This document shows positions 25,097-33,660 of a DNA stretch of 64,000 nucleotides, in pieces. Both the position numbers and the translations under genes were made by a program. The stretch's first letter is position 1. Every line of letters starts with the position of its first letter. The notes below the pieces were generated by a model, which was not told the DNA's origin, did no database searches, and was given only the letters and a program-made list of their open reading frames with translations. The DNA is from Mobiluncus porci (GTDB lineage Bacteria > Actinomycetota > Actinomycetes > Actinomycetales > Actinomycetaceae): contig NZ_VUMY01000013.1 of the NCBI RefSeq assembly GCF_009695935.1, forward strand, positions 1 through 64,000, given 5' to 3'.

Positions 25097-26218
25097 ATGG
25101 CTAAACGTGTGGGAATTTTGACCGCCGGCGGAGACGCGCCGGGTTTGAACGCAGCAATCCGCGGCTTCGGGAGAGCCGCGATTGGTGAATTCGGGATGGA
25201 ACTGATTGGATTCCGTGACGGAATGCGGGGCCTGGCGGAAAACCGTTTCGTGACCCTAGACTCGAGTTCTCTCTCCGGAATTCTCACTGTTGGGGGCACC
25301 GTTCTCGGAACCTCGCGCGACAAGGTGCATCGCATGATGGTGGACGGGGTCGAAAAAGACATGACTGAAAAAATGGCCAAAGTCTATGAGAAAAACAAGC
25401 TCGACGCACTCGTCACCCTCGGAGGTGGCGGCACCGCGAAAAACGCGCTGCGCCTCCAAAAAGCCGGTTTGAACGTGGTTCATCTTCCCAAAACTATCGA
25501 CAATGATATTTGGGGAACTGATGATTCCTTCGGGTTCGCCACTGCCCTCGAAATCGCCACCGAAGCGGTGGATCGTCTCCATTCCACGGCACACTCCCAC
25601 CACCGCATCATCCTGGTCGAAATCATGGGACACCGCGCCGGATGGCTGGCGCTCGGGGCAGGTATCGCCGGCGGGGCGGACATTATCTTGATTCCCGAAA
25701 TCCCCTACACCATTGAAAAGGTTGTCGAAAAAATCGAACAGCGCAAGAAGCAAGGTAAGCATTTTTCTGTTATCGCCGTCGCGGAGGGAGCGATGGATAT
25801 CGAGTATGCTCAGCGAGTGAAAATCGCTGACCAGCTCATTAAGGACGCGGATTCCCCAGAGACCAAGGCGCTCGCGAAACACAACAAAGACCGCTTGACC
25901 GACTCCCACCGCGAGTCCACCTTTGAACTGGCCCGTAAACTCGAAGCCGCAACCGGCCTCGAATCTCGCGTCACCATTCTTGGCTATGTTCAGCGCGGCG
26001 GAACTCCGGTCGGGGCCGATCGCCTACTCGCGACCCGTCTCGGCACGGCTGGAGCAGCGGCGGTCGCTGACGGAGCCGGTGGCATCATGATTGCCACCAA
26101 AGGCGGGGAAACCACCACCGTGTCTTTGGAAAAGACCGCGGGACGTATCAAGTATGTTCCGAAAGACCACGACTGGGTGAAGGCTGCTCGCGAGGTGGAA
26201 ACCGGACTTGGTGACTAG
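25097..26218 (+). CDS. pfkA: 6-phosphofructokinase
   Basis: A 373-residue phosphofructokinase of the PFK-A superfamily that makes fructose 1,6-bisphosphate in glycolysis. Landmarks are ILTAGGDAPGLNAAIRG, PKTIDNDIWGTDDSFGF with the catalytic Asp, MGHRAGW and GYVQRGGTP. At the phosphoryl-donor site the sequence is LGGGGT: Gly at the position of E. coli Gly104 points to ATP, but the preceding acidic residue (Asp103 in E. coli, Glu in many actinobacteria) is Gly here, and PKTIDND carries the Lys shared with pyrophosphate-type enzymes. The donor is therefore not certain. GGGGAG precedes the ATG. Confidence 0.93.
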   Translation: MAKRVGILTAGGDAPGLNAAIRGFGRAAIGEFGMELIGFRDGMRGLAENRFVTLDSSSLSGILTVGGTVLGTSRDKVHRMMVDGVEKDMTEKMAKVYEKNKLDALVTLGGGGTAKNALRLQKAGLNVVHLPKTIDNDIWGTDDSFGFATALEIATEAVDRLHSTAHSHHRIILVEIMGHRAGWLALGAGIAGGADIILIPEIPYTIEKVVEKIEQRKKQGKHFSVIAVAEGAMDIEYAQRVKIADQLIKDADSPETKALAKHNKDRLTDSHRESTFELARKLEAATGLESRVTILGYVQRGGTPVGADRLLATRLGTAGAAAVADGAGGIMIATKGGETTTVSLEKTAGRIKYVPKDHDWVKAAREVETGLGD

Positions 26219-26282
26219 CCCCACTGGGTTTGCCCAGGTGCGCCGAAAGCTCTCCTAAAGTGCGCTGGCTCGGCAAGACCGC

Positions 26283-26288
26283 TAGGCT
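26283..26288 (+). promoter_or_regulatory. -10 element of a probable leaderless promoter (NifX-like gene)
   Basis: TAGGCT lies 6 bp before the ATG at 26295, with no Shine-Dalgarno between. It matches the spacing at 12018, 40233 and 58712. Confidence 0.55.
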
Positions 26289-26294
26289 TGGCTC

Positions 26295-26777
26295 ATGGAA
26301 ATGAATCTGAATATTCGCTCCCGCAGCAGTCTTAGCGGGGATTTCATGAACTCAGACGAAGAGGCCGCTTGGCTGGCCGAAAAACTTCTTTCCCTCGCCC
26401 CCGCGGAGGGGGAGCCGGTAAAAGTAACGGTGAATGTCTTGGGCTCAGAAGTTGGCGGCGGTCTCGGAAGAGCCCGCGAAATGGCTGTGGCCAGTGTTGA
26501 TGCCTCCGGAAAGGTGACAGATTGGCGGGTTGAAGAAGTCGGTTGGGACGTCCTGCATGACCAGGGTCCGGAGGGATCCCACCACGGGCGAATCGTGACT
26601 TTCATGCGTGAGAATCAAATCAACGCGGTCGTTGCCGGTCACGCCGGTCCGCCAATGGTTAACACCTTGGTCAAACTCGGGGTTTTTCCGGTGCTGGGGC
26701 TGACCGGAGACGCGCGAGAGGCTGCGGCAGCGGCAGCGACGCGGTACCGCGAAGTCATCAAGGGGCAGGCAGCATAA
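26295..26777 (+). CDS. NifX/NifB-type (dinitrogenase iron-molybdenum cofactor) domain protein
   Basis: A 160-residue protein. After about 40 residues it has the small ribonuclease-H-like domain shared by NifX, NafY and the NifB C-terminus (GGGLGRAREMAVASVD, then VVAGHAGPPMVNTLVKLGV). Stand-alone members occur in many organisms that do not fix nitrogen, and their role, possibly metallocofactor handling, is unknown. No nif genes are near. The start is set by the leaderless promoter pattern. It lies 76 bp after pfkA and reads the same way, but its own promoter suggests independent expression. Confidence 0.8.
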   Translation: MEMNLNIRSRSSLSGDFMNSDEEAAWLAEKLLSLAPAEGEPVKVTVNVLGSEVGGGLGRAREMAVASVDASGKVTDWRVEEVGWDVLHDQGPEGSHHGRIVTFMRENQINAVVAGHAGPPMVNTLVKLGVFPVLGLTGDAREAAAAAATRYREVIKGQAA

Positions 26778-26840
26778 GCGGATTCGAGTTAACAAAAAAG
26801 CGACCTCTGAAAGAGCCTAAGGATTCAGTAAGGAAGGAAG

Positions 26841-27497
26841 ATGACCAGGAAGCGGAGGCTGAAAGCGGGGATAGCACTTCTCGCGGGTCTGAGCGCGCTG
26901 GCTGTCGGCTGGCTCGTGTTTTTGACTTTTATCGCTCCTCAAAGCGGCTGGCGACTTCCTGACCAGTGGCAGGGTCAAAACCTTAACCATCCCTCCACTG
27001 TCGGCCAAGAAATCCTCGACGGTGCGGTTAGCTACCTCGACACCAACCCTAGATATGACGGCAGTAAAATCTTTGCCGGCGGAGTTCCCACCGACGGCAC
27101 CGGAGTCTGCACCGATGTCGTCTGGTACGGAGCAAAGGCCGCGGGAATGGACCTCAGAACCCTTGTTGACGAGGATCGTCACGCCGATCCAGCAGCCTAC
27201 GCCGCTACCGCTCCCGCGGGGGAACAACCAAATGCGGACATTGATTACCGACGGGTAAGGAACCTGATTGTGTATTTCAACCGGCACGCCCAGGCACTCA
27301 CGACTGACAAGTCTGACATCGAGGCCTGGCAGCCGGGGGATATCGCGGTTTTTCGCGAACATGTCGGGGTGATTTCGGACCGGCGGGGCGCCGATGGGGT
27401 GCCTTTCGTGATCCACCACGAGGGCGGATTGATGAACCGTTTTGAAAAAGATGTCCTGAATGAACGGGAGATTCTCGGGCATTACCGGCTCGGCTGA
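26841..27497 (+). CDS. DUF1287 membrane-anchored protein
   Basis: A 218-residue protein with a basic start (MTRKRRLK) and one hydrophobic helix (about 8-32), so it is probably exported and anchored. The rest matches DUF1287, a papain/NlpC-like fold: GVCTDVVWYGAK holds the likely nucleophile Cys, and FREHVGVISDR and VIHHEGG give His residues. Such proteins are presumed cell-wall or amide hydrolases; the substrate is not known. AGGAAGGAAG precedes the ATG. It follows the NifX-like gene by 63 bp. Confidence 0.82.
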   Translation: MTRKRRLKAGIALLAGLSALAVGWLVFLTFIAPQSGWRLPDQWQGQNLNHPSTVGQEILDGAVSYLDTNPRYDGSKIFAGGVPTDGTGVCTDVVWYGAKAAGMDLRTLVDEDRHADPAAYAATAPAGEQPNADIDYRRVRNLIVYFNRHAQALTTDKSDIEAWQPGDIAVFREHVGVISDRRGADGVPFVIHHEGGLMNRFEKDVLNEREILGHYRLG

Positions 27498-27652
27498 GGG
27501 GCGCGGTTGAATTCCGCGATTAATGGGGAATAACGAGATAGGGCGGGATCTAGTGCGCACATTCGGGACGCAGCAAGCCCGCAGGGTAATCCAAGGCGGT
27601 ATTGTAGGGGACAAAGCAATTGCATTCGCTTTGCAAAATTTGAAGGAAAATT

Positions 27653-30070
27653 ATGCGGAAACTGTTTATTCTCCACGGAGTCCCCGGCTCGGGCAAGACT
27701 CATCTCGTGCAAACGCTCGGGATGGAGCGCCACGCTTTGGGCCTCGACATGGTGCGGGAAATTTTTTCAGGGGAGCATTCCACGACGGACGGCTTCACCT
27801 CCATGATGCTGCGCGGACACAAGCGGGTCGCGGCAGTGGCTTACGAGGCTTTGGAGGCGCGCCTCGACCTGGGGGATCTGCTGTTTTGGGACGCAACGAC
27901 TTTGAGTGAGAAAGACATTCCGCGGTTGGTCGGGATGTCGCGCGATTATGGCTACACGCCTTACGTGGTAAACCTCCAGGCAGGGCTTGATTGGGAGACA
28001 ATCCGCTTGCGCAATCTCGAGCGGGGCAATGACCGGCTGGAAGAATCCGCGCTCCGAAAAATGTTTGACCGCGGGGGAGAGCCGCTGTCGCGGGTGGTTC
28101 CGGCAGGAGTGGAAGTAATCGAAGGCTTCGATGAGGCAACAAGGCGGATTCCGGAGATCTTGGCCGTGGAGGATGCGCCGGTTGACCTTGATAAATACGA
28201 GAAAATCGTGGTTTTTGGGGATATCCAGTCCTGCTCCGATGCTTTAGGCCAAGCCGTCGCGGAACACGGCGGGGAGAATGGTCTCGATAACGCCGCCAAT
28301 GCTTGGATTTTTGTCGGCGACCTGTTCGACCGCGGGCCAGACGCGGCCGGTGTCTTCGAGATGCTCAAAAAACCGCGGGAAAACGTGTTCCTCGTGGAAG
28401 GGAATCACGACACGAACCTGCGCCGCGTCGTGAACCGAACCGCCAGCGGGAAAAGTTACCGCGACACTCGGACGAGCCTCGAGTCGATTCTCGCCGCCGG
28501 ACACGGGACGGCCGAGGTCAAGGAGCTTCTCGGGCGGATGCGGATGGGTTTCGCCTTCACGTATCGAGGCGAAAACTATGTTGTCACCCACGGCGGGGTG
28601 GATTTTTCGCGGGTTGCTCCCGCTCCCGCGGGCGGTTTTCCGATGCGACTGTCCGACCACTCCACCTGGGAGCTCGTCTTTGGAACCTCAGGGCGGCCCG
28701 AAACCTATTCGGGAAACTGCGACTACGGGATGGACACGAGCGCATTTGCGAGCTCCGAGCTGATCCAGTTCCATGGCCACCGCAATAACGTCAACACCGC
28801 CTCTCCGCGCCCCGCCACGGTGAACGGGCGGGTCTATAACCTCGAGGCGCGAGTCGAACACGGAGGAGTATTGCGGGTCGTGGTCCTCAGCGGCGCGGGC
28901 GTGGAATGTTTTGAATATCGCGACAACCAGGTCGTAGCTTGGCAAGCTCTGCGGGCCGAGTCCGTGGTCTTCTCGGAGGAGGTCTCCGATGGTTCCGGTT
29001 CAGCAAGTGCCACCCCGATTTCAGGCGAGACTCCAAGGCCTGAGAACAAGACGACAGCGGGGGAGACCCCTGCTGACAGCGCCAACATCGCCGAACTCAT
29101 CCGCAGCGGCGATCCGAAAGACCCCAAAGTGATTCTCGCAAAACTGCGGGTGAGCCCCTACATCCGCGAATCAGTCGTTCGCGGGGACATTCACGCCTTC
29201 AACTTCACCCGCGAAGCCTTCGCCAAAGGAATGTGGGATGAATCCACCGTGGCTGCCCGCGGGCTTTTCGTTCGCGGCCAAGACGTTGTAGCTAGGGGAT
29301 ATGAGAAGTTTTTCGAGATTAATGACTTTTCCGGACACGGATTTACCCGCGCCGAAGTCGAAGGTGAGCTGTTCGAATACCCTTGCCGACTCGCCACAAA
29401 AGAAAACGGTTTTCTGGGGCTTGTGGCCGCGGTGGACGGGGAGCTCACGGTGTTTTCCAAGTCTGGAATAACGGACTATTCCGAGGCGGCCGCAGCGATG
29501 CTGCGTGAGGCTCTCGGTTCGGTGGAACGCGAGGTGGCTTTGACCGAGCGGTTGGAGGCGTCGAACGTGACGCTTGCCTGCGAGATGATTATGTTGAATG
29601 ACCCGCACGTGATTTACCATGATAAAGCCGAGGTCGTCGTTCTTGATGCCATCAAGAACGACTGGCAATTCGCGGTTGATGACGCGGTGGCCGACGCGGT
29701 GGCGGGGGAATTCGGGCTGCGCCGAGCGAGCGTGCGGATGCTGGAAACCCCGGAGGAGTTCGACATTCGCGCCCTCGCCGCCGAGGCAGGGGAGGGGTTC
29801 GTGCTTCGCGACCAGGCGGGGCGCATGGTGAAAATCAAAACCCAGTTCTACCGCAACATTAAGCGCGTGCGCTCGGAGTTTAACCGTGTCGTCGCCGGCC
29901 GTTCGCGTCATCTTCCCGAGGCTTACGCCGAGGTCGAAGACGTTTTACGCGAAGCCGACGTGTGGGGGAACTGGGAGGAATATCTCGTCATCACTCCTGG
30001 CGGGAGAGAAACCCTTGACCTGCCACGCCTCATCCATGATTTCCACCTGGAGTCTTATTTCCAAGAGTAG
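27653..30070 (+). CDS. Polynucleotide kinase-phosphatase-RNA ligase, three-domain end-healing and sealing enzyme
   Basis: An 805-residue protein with three catalytic modules. Residues 1-170 are a 5'-kinase: P-loop GVPGSGKT (9-16) and DMVR (Asp32, Arg35), as in T4 Pnk. Residues 183-425 are a metallophosphatase: GDIQSC (190), GDLFDRGPD (222-230), GNHD (250-253), THGGVD (His313) and FHGH (His374, His376). After an acidic linker (about 440-478), residues 480-805 are a nucleotidyltransferase of the Rnl1-like RNA ligase type: VARGYEKFF, KENG with catalytic Lys583, EM at 644 and VKIKTQFY. It should heal 3'/5' RNA ends and seal them. The first metal motif has Gln192 where CthPnkp has His. No Hen1 methyltransferase is adjacent. 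GAAGGAAA precedes the ATG. Confidence 0.88.
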   Translation: MRKLFILHGVPGSGKTHLVQTLGMERHALGLDMVREIFSGEHSTTDGFTSMMLRGHKRVAAVAYEALEARLDLGDLLFWDATTLSEKDIPRLVGMSRDYGYTPYVVNLQAGLDWETIRLRNLERGNDRLEESALRKMFDRGGEPLSRVVPAGVEVIEGFDEATRRIPEILAVEDAPVDLDKYEKIVVFGDIQSCSDALGQAVAEHGGENGLDNAANAWIFVGDLFDRGPDAAGVFEMLKKPRENVFLVEGNHDTNLRRVVNRTASGKSYRDTRTSLESILAAGHGTAEVKELLGRMRMGFAFTYRGENYVVTHGGVDFSRVAPAPAGGFPMRLSDHSTWELVFGTSGRPETYSGNCDYGMDTSAFASSELIQFHGHRNNVNTASPRPATVNGRVYNLEARVEHGGVLRVVVLSGAGVECFEYRDNQVVAWQALRAESVVFSEEVSDGSGSASATPISGETPRPENKTTAGETPADSANIAELIRSGDPKDPKVILAKLRVSPYIRESVVRGDIHAFNFTREAFAKGMWDESTVAARGLFVRGQDVVARGYEKFFEINDFSGHGFTRAEVEGELFEYPCRLATKENGFLGLVAAVDGELTVFSKSGITDYSEAAAAMLREALGSVEREVALTERLEASNVTLACEMIMLNDPHVIYHDKAEVVVLDAIKNDWQFAVDDAVADAVAGEFGLRRASVRMLETPEEFDIRALAAEAGEGFVLRDQAGRMVKIKTQFYRNIKRVRSEFNRVVAGRSRHLPEAYAEVEDVLREADVWGNWEEYLVITPGGRETLDLPRLIHDFHLESYFQE

Positions 30071-30110
30071 CTCCGGTTAATCTGAGCATAGAGAAGCTCC
30101 AGCGCCAGCA

Positions 30111-30149
30111 TGGTATAAATATGCAAGGAAATGAATAATAATGTATAGT
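30111..30149 (+). promoter_or_regulatory. Putative promoter and ARG-box-like site upstream of argC
   Basis: TATAGT (30144-30149) is a plausible -10. Seventeen bp upstream lies ATGCAA, the end of TGGTATAAATATGCAA (30111-30126); its complement begins TTGCATATTTAT, like one arm and centre of an arginine-repressor box. The same geometry is seen more clearly before argJ. Confidence 0.45.
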
Positions 30150-30177
30150 GGGGTTTTGAAGGCTAAAGGAGTGGATT

Positions 30178-31254
30178 ATGAACGATTTCAATAAGGTGAA
30201 AGTCGCGGTCGCGGGGGCTTCCGGTTCGGCGGGAGGAGAGATTTTGCGGCTTCTGCTCGGCCACCCCAGCATCGAAATCGGCGCGCTGACGGCCTCGAGC
30301 TCTGTGGGCGAGCCCTTGCGAAACCACCACCCACACCTCTTCGACCTCGCAAATCGCATTCTCGAGCCAACAGACTCCGAACATCTACGCGACCACGATG
30401 TCATCTTTTTGGGACTCCCACACGGGGCTTCCGCCGAGGTTACGAACGCACTCAGAGCCTCCGGATCCAAAGCAATCCTTATTGATGCCGGCGCGGATCA
30501 TCGACTCACCGACCCCCAGGCTTGGCGCGATTACTATCATTCCGAGCCGGCTGAGCCCTGGACTTATTCGATGCCCGAACTCTTGCATCAAGGAGAAACT
30601 CGGGCCAAAGCTCAAAGAGAAGCTCTTGCTGGCGCGCGTGAAATCGCGGTGCCAGGCTGTAACGTTACGGCCGTGACTTTGGCGCTCCAACCCGCCGTGG
30701 CCGCGGGTCTCATTGACCCCAAAGACATAGTTGCCAACCTCGCGGTCGGCTATTCCGGGGCGGGCAAGGGACTCAAGCCGCACTTGATGATGCTTGCCGG
30801 TCTCGGGAATGCCCAAGGATATTCGATGGCCGGAACCCACCGCCACATCCCCGAAATTATCCAAAACCTCCAGGTTGCCGGCGCGGGCGAGGTGAAGCTC
30901 TCCTTTACTCCGGTTCTGGTTCCGATGAATCGCGGGATTCTCGCGACCGTGACCGCGCCGCTCACGGGCGGAAAAACCGCGGCCGACCTGCGCGCGGCCT
31001 ACCAGGCAACCTGCGAGCCCGAGCCCTTGTTGGAATTTCTTCCCGAAGGTATCTGGCCGACCCTAACGATGGTGACAGGGTCGGCTAAAGCCGCTATCCA
31101 GGTCGCCGTGGATGAGCGCGCGGGTAAAGTTGTCGCCCAATGTGCCATTGATAACCTCGGGAAAGGCACGGCTTGTGCTGCAATTCAGGGGATGAATCTC
31201 GCACTTGGCTTGCCGGAGTTGACCGGAGTTCCGACGGTTTCCACCGCACCCTGA
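30178..31254 (+). CDS. argC: N-acetyl-gamma-glutamyl-phosphate reductase
   Basis: A 358-residue NADPH-dependent dehydrogenase, the third step from glutamate to arginine. It opens with the Rossmann motif VAVAGASGSAGGEILRLL and has the catalytic Cys in PGCNVTAVTLAL, plus SGAGKGLK and the C-terminal NLGKGTACAAIQGMNL. AAAGGAG precedes the ATG. It starts the arginine cluster; a lipid kinase gene separates it from argJ. ARG-box-like DNA lies in its promoter. Confidence 0.97.
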   Translation: MNDFNKVKVAVAGASGSAGGEILRLLLGHPSIEIGALTASSSVGEPLRNHHPHLFDLANRILEPTDSEHLRDHDVIFLGLPHGASAEVTNALRASGSKAILIDAGADHRLTDPQAWRDYYHSEPAEPWTYSMPELLHQGETRAKAQREALAGAREIAVPGCNVTAVTLALQPAVAAGLIDPKDIVANLAVGYSGAGKGLKPHLMMLAGLGNAQGYSMAGTHRHIPEIIQNLQVAGAGEVKLSFTPVLVPMNRGILATVTAPLTGGKTAADLRAAYQATCEPEPLLEFLPEGIWPTLTMVTGSAKAAIQVAVDERAGKVVAQCAIDNLGKGTACAAIQGMNLALGLPELTGVPTVSTAP

Positions 31255-31387
31255 CCCAGGCGTAGCCTGCCACAGATACAACCTGACCCAGATTTTGAGT
31301 GCGGCATCACCTCCAGACCCCGCTTCCGCTAAAGGGAATTTTGATTTGAAAACTCGGTTCGGGACAATGGAGAAAAGAACTCAATAA

Positions 31388-32317
31388 ATGCATAGCCTAG
31401 GGGGTCTCGTGAGTAAAGCCATCGTCATTTTCAATCCCGCCAAAGTCCGTGAAGTCGATCCGTTTAAAGAAAGCCTGGGGAAGGTGGCCCAAGAAAACGG
31501 CTTCGAGCTCGAATATATCGAAACTGCCGAGGAGGATCCCGGCTTCGAGATGGCCGCCCAGGCCCGCGAAGCGAAGCCGGACTTGGTTATCGTCGCTGGT
31601 GGGGATGGTACAGTTCGGGTCGTGACCACGGAACTTCGGGAGACTGGAATTCCGGTGGCAATCCTTCCGGCAGGAACCACGAATCTCTTGGCTCGAAATC
31701 TCGGTATTTCCATGAATATGGACGAAGCTATCCAGACGGCCTTTGCGGGACGAACCCTAAAATTCGATCTCGTGAAAGTAACCCTGGGTCAGGGAAAAGA
31801 CCCGAAATATTTCACCGGCATGGCCGGAGTGGGCATCGATGCCGAGGTGATGCACGGGGTGGAGGACAAACTCAAGAAACTGGTTGGGCCGGGCGCCTAT
31901 GTCATGTCGTTTTTGCAACAAGTGGGGAGTAGCCCGTGCCGCGTCAAGGTCACCATTGATGACACTCGCGTTTTGAAACGAAAAACCACCTTGTTGATGG
32001 TGGGAAACACGGCTGAGCTAACCGGAGGAGTCAAACTCTTCCCCGAAGCAGACCCCACCGATGGCTCTCTGGAGTTGCTCCTGGGGGCGCCCACCGGATT
32101 CGCCAGTTGGCTCAAAGTCATTGGCGGAGTCTTGACTGGAAAGCGCAAAAACCAGGAAATGGAATATTTCACGGGAAAGAAATTCACTGTCGAAATCGCC
32201 CAGCCGACCGTGTGGGAGATGGACGGAGACGCCGAGGAACCGGCCCAGAGCTGGACTTTCGAGGTGCTGCCCGGGGCTTTGAGTGTGTGCGCGGGGGAAC
32301 TTTCAGAAAGTAAGTAG
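31388..32317 (+). CDS. Diacylglycerol kinase-family lipid kinase
   Basis: A protein of 309 residues (302 if GTG 31409 is the start, which has GGGGG 5 bp before it). It has the YegS/DgkB fold: IVIFNPAKV, the nucleotide loop VAGGDGTVR, PAGTTNLLARNLGI and GVGIDAEVM. The C-terminal part ends in a beta domain with EMDGDAEE. It should phosphorylate diacylglycerol or a related lipid at the membrane face. The position inside the arg cluster, between argC and argJ, is unusual and has no obvious metabolic link. A 114-bp gap holding an ARG-box-like promoter separates it from argJ. Confidence 0.88.
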   Translation: MHSLGGLVSKAIVIFNPAKVREVDPFKESLGKVAQENGFELEYIETAEEDPGFEMAAQAREAKPDLVIVAGGDGTVRVVTTELRETGIPVAILPAGTTNLLARNLGISMNMDEAIQTAFAGRTLKFDLVKVTLGQGKDPKYFTGMAGVGIDAEVMHGVEDKLKKLVGPGAYVMSFLQQVGSSPCRVKVTIDDTRVLKRKTTLLMVGNTAELTGGVKLFPEADPTDGSLELLLGAPTGFASWLKVIGGVLTGKRKNQEMEYFTGKKFTVEIAQPTVWEMDGDAEEPAQSWTFEVLPGALSVCAGELSESK

Positions 32318-32355
32318 GGAAGTAAGAGGGCGCTGACCAGGTATTTTCTCCTCAC

Positions 32356-32384
32356 TTGCAAAAATATGCAGTGGCGCGTATATT
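32356..32384 (+). promoter_or_regulatory. argJ promoter with an overlapping ARG-box-like palindrome
   Basis: TTGCAA (32356-32361), a 17-bp spacer and TATATT (32379-32384) form a good promoter. The palindrome TTGCAAAAATATGCA (32356-32370) covers the -35 element. Its TTGCA-N5-ATGCA form resembles arginine-repressor operators of actinobacteria, and ArgR is encoded in this cluster. Confidence 0.6.
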
Positions 32385-32431
32385 TATAACTGTTGTGGTT
32401 ATGAATAGCTTACGAGTAGGCAAGGAGCGAG

Positions 32432-33595
32432 ATGAGCGTCACTTTCCCGCAAGGTTTTGAGGCCGGCGGAGCGCACGTGGGTTTGCGCGGCAAACTGCAC
32501 CCAGATATGGCGATTGTCAAAAACCTCGGCCCGGAATACGGGGTCGCCGGAGTCTTCACCTCCAATCGGGTTTTTGCCGCTCCGGTGGGTCTCGACCGCG
32601 AGGTGGTGGCTCGTGGAAAAGCCGCGGCGGTGGTCGTGAATTCAGCAAATGCCAACGCCTGTACGGGGCAACAAGGGCGAAAAGATGCCGCGGCCATGGC
32701 GACCCACCTTGGTGAAACCCTCGGGGTGCCGAGCGAGGAATGCTTGGTGTGCTCTACCGGCATCATTGGTCGTGCCTTGGATATGCCGAAGATGCTCGCT
32801 GGCATTGAGCAAGTCGCCGCGGGACTGAGCGAGGAAGGGGGAGACGCGGCTGCTGAAGCCATCTTGACGACCGACACCAAGCCGAAAACGGCCCGGGCAC
32901 AAAGCGCTACCGGATGGAAAATCGGGGGCATGGCCAAGGGGGCGGGAATGCTCGCCCCGGCGCTCGCCACGATGATTGTGGTCCTCACCACTGATGCCTC
33001 CTTCGAAGCTGCGAGCCTCCAGGCGACTTTGAAAGAAGTTGTGGATGAAACCTTCAACCGTCTCGACTCCGACGGCTGTATGTCCACTAACGACACGGTT
33101 TTACTGCTGGCCAATGGGGCGAGCGGGGTGAAAGCCGACCTGGATGAGTTCAAGACAAAGTTGCAAGAGGTTTGCCAGAATCTCGCGCTACAACTGTTGG
33201 GTGATGCTGAAGGGGCCCACCACGATGTGGAGATTCGCATCAAGGGGGCAGCAACAGTCGAAGGAGCGCTCTTTGCGGCCCGCACGATTGCGCGGTCAAA
33301 TCTCGTGAAAACCGCCATTTACGGCAACGACCCGAACTGGGGGCGTATCTTGAGCCAGCTCGGAACTGTGCCGGAAGACGTGTTGCCTTTTGACCCGAGC
33401 GAGGTTGACGTGTCGATTAACGGTGTGACGGTCTGCCGAGCGGGAGGAATCGGGGAGAATCCCTACCTGGCCGATTTGAGTCCGCGCGAGTGCCGGATTC
33501 TAGTCGAGCTTCACGCGGGAGAGGAAGAAGCCTTTGTGTGGACCTCGGATCTCACCCACGAATATGTGCATATTAATGGGGACTACACGACATGA
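32432..33595 (+). CDS. argJ: Bifunctional ornithine acetyltransferase/N-acetylglutamate synthase
   Basis: A 387-residue self-cleaving enzyme that recycles the acetyl group from N-acetylornithine to glutamate. The autocleavage site is visible in KGAGMLAPALATMIV, where the Thr becomes the nucleophile of the beta chain. Other landmarks are NSANANACTG, CSTGIIGR and NDPNWGRIL. CAAGGAG precedes the ATG. Its presence means the cluster uses the cyclic acetyl pathway, so no argE is needed. It is followed by argB, argD, argR and argG in the same direction. Confidence 0.97.
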   Translation: MSVTFPQGFEAGGAHVGLRGKLHPDMAIVKNLGPEYGVAGVFTSNRVFAAPVGLDREVVARGKAAAVVVNSANANACTGQQGRKDAAAMATHLGETLGVPSEECLVCSTGIIGRALDMPKMLAGIEQVAAGLSEEGGDAAAEAILTTDTKPKTARAQSATGWKIGGMAKGAGMLAPALATMIVVLTTDASFEAASLQATLKEVVDETFNRLDSDGCMSTNDTVLLLANGASGVKADLDEFKTKLQEVCQNLALQLLGDAEGAHHDVEIRIKGAATVEGALFAARTIARSNLVKTAIYGNDPNWGRILSQLGTVPEDVLPFDPSEVDVSINGVTVCRAGGIGENPYLADLSPRECRILVELHAGEEEAFVWTSDLTHEYVHINGDYTT

Positions 33596-33660
33596 TTTGC
33601 TGCGCCAGGAACGAGGCGTGCTGGCTACGCGATAATAACGACTGTTGAAAAGGAAAAAAG

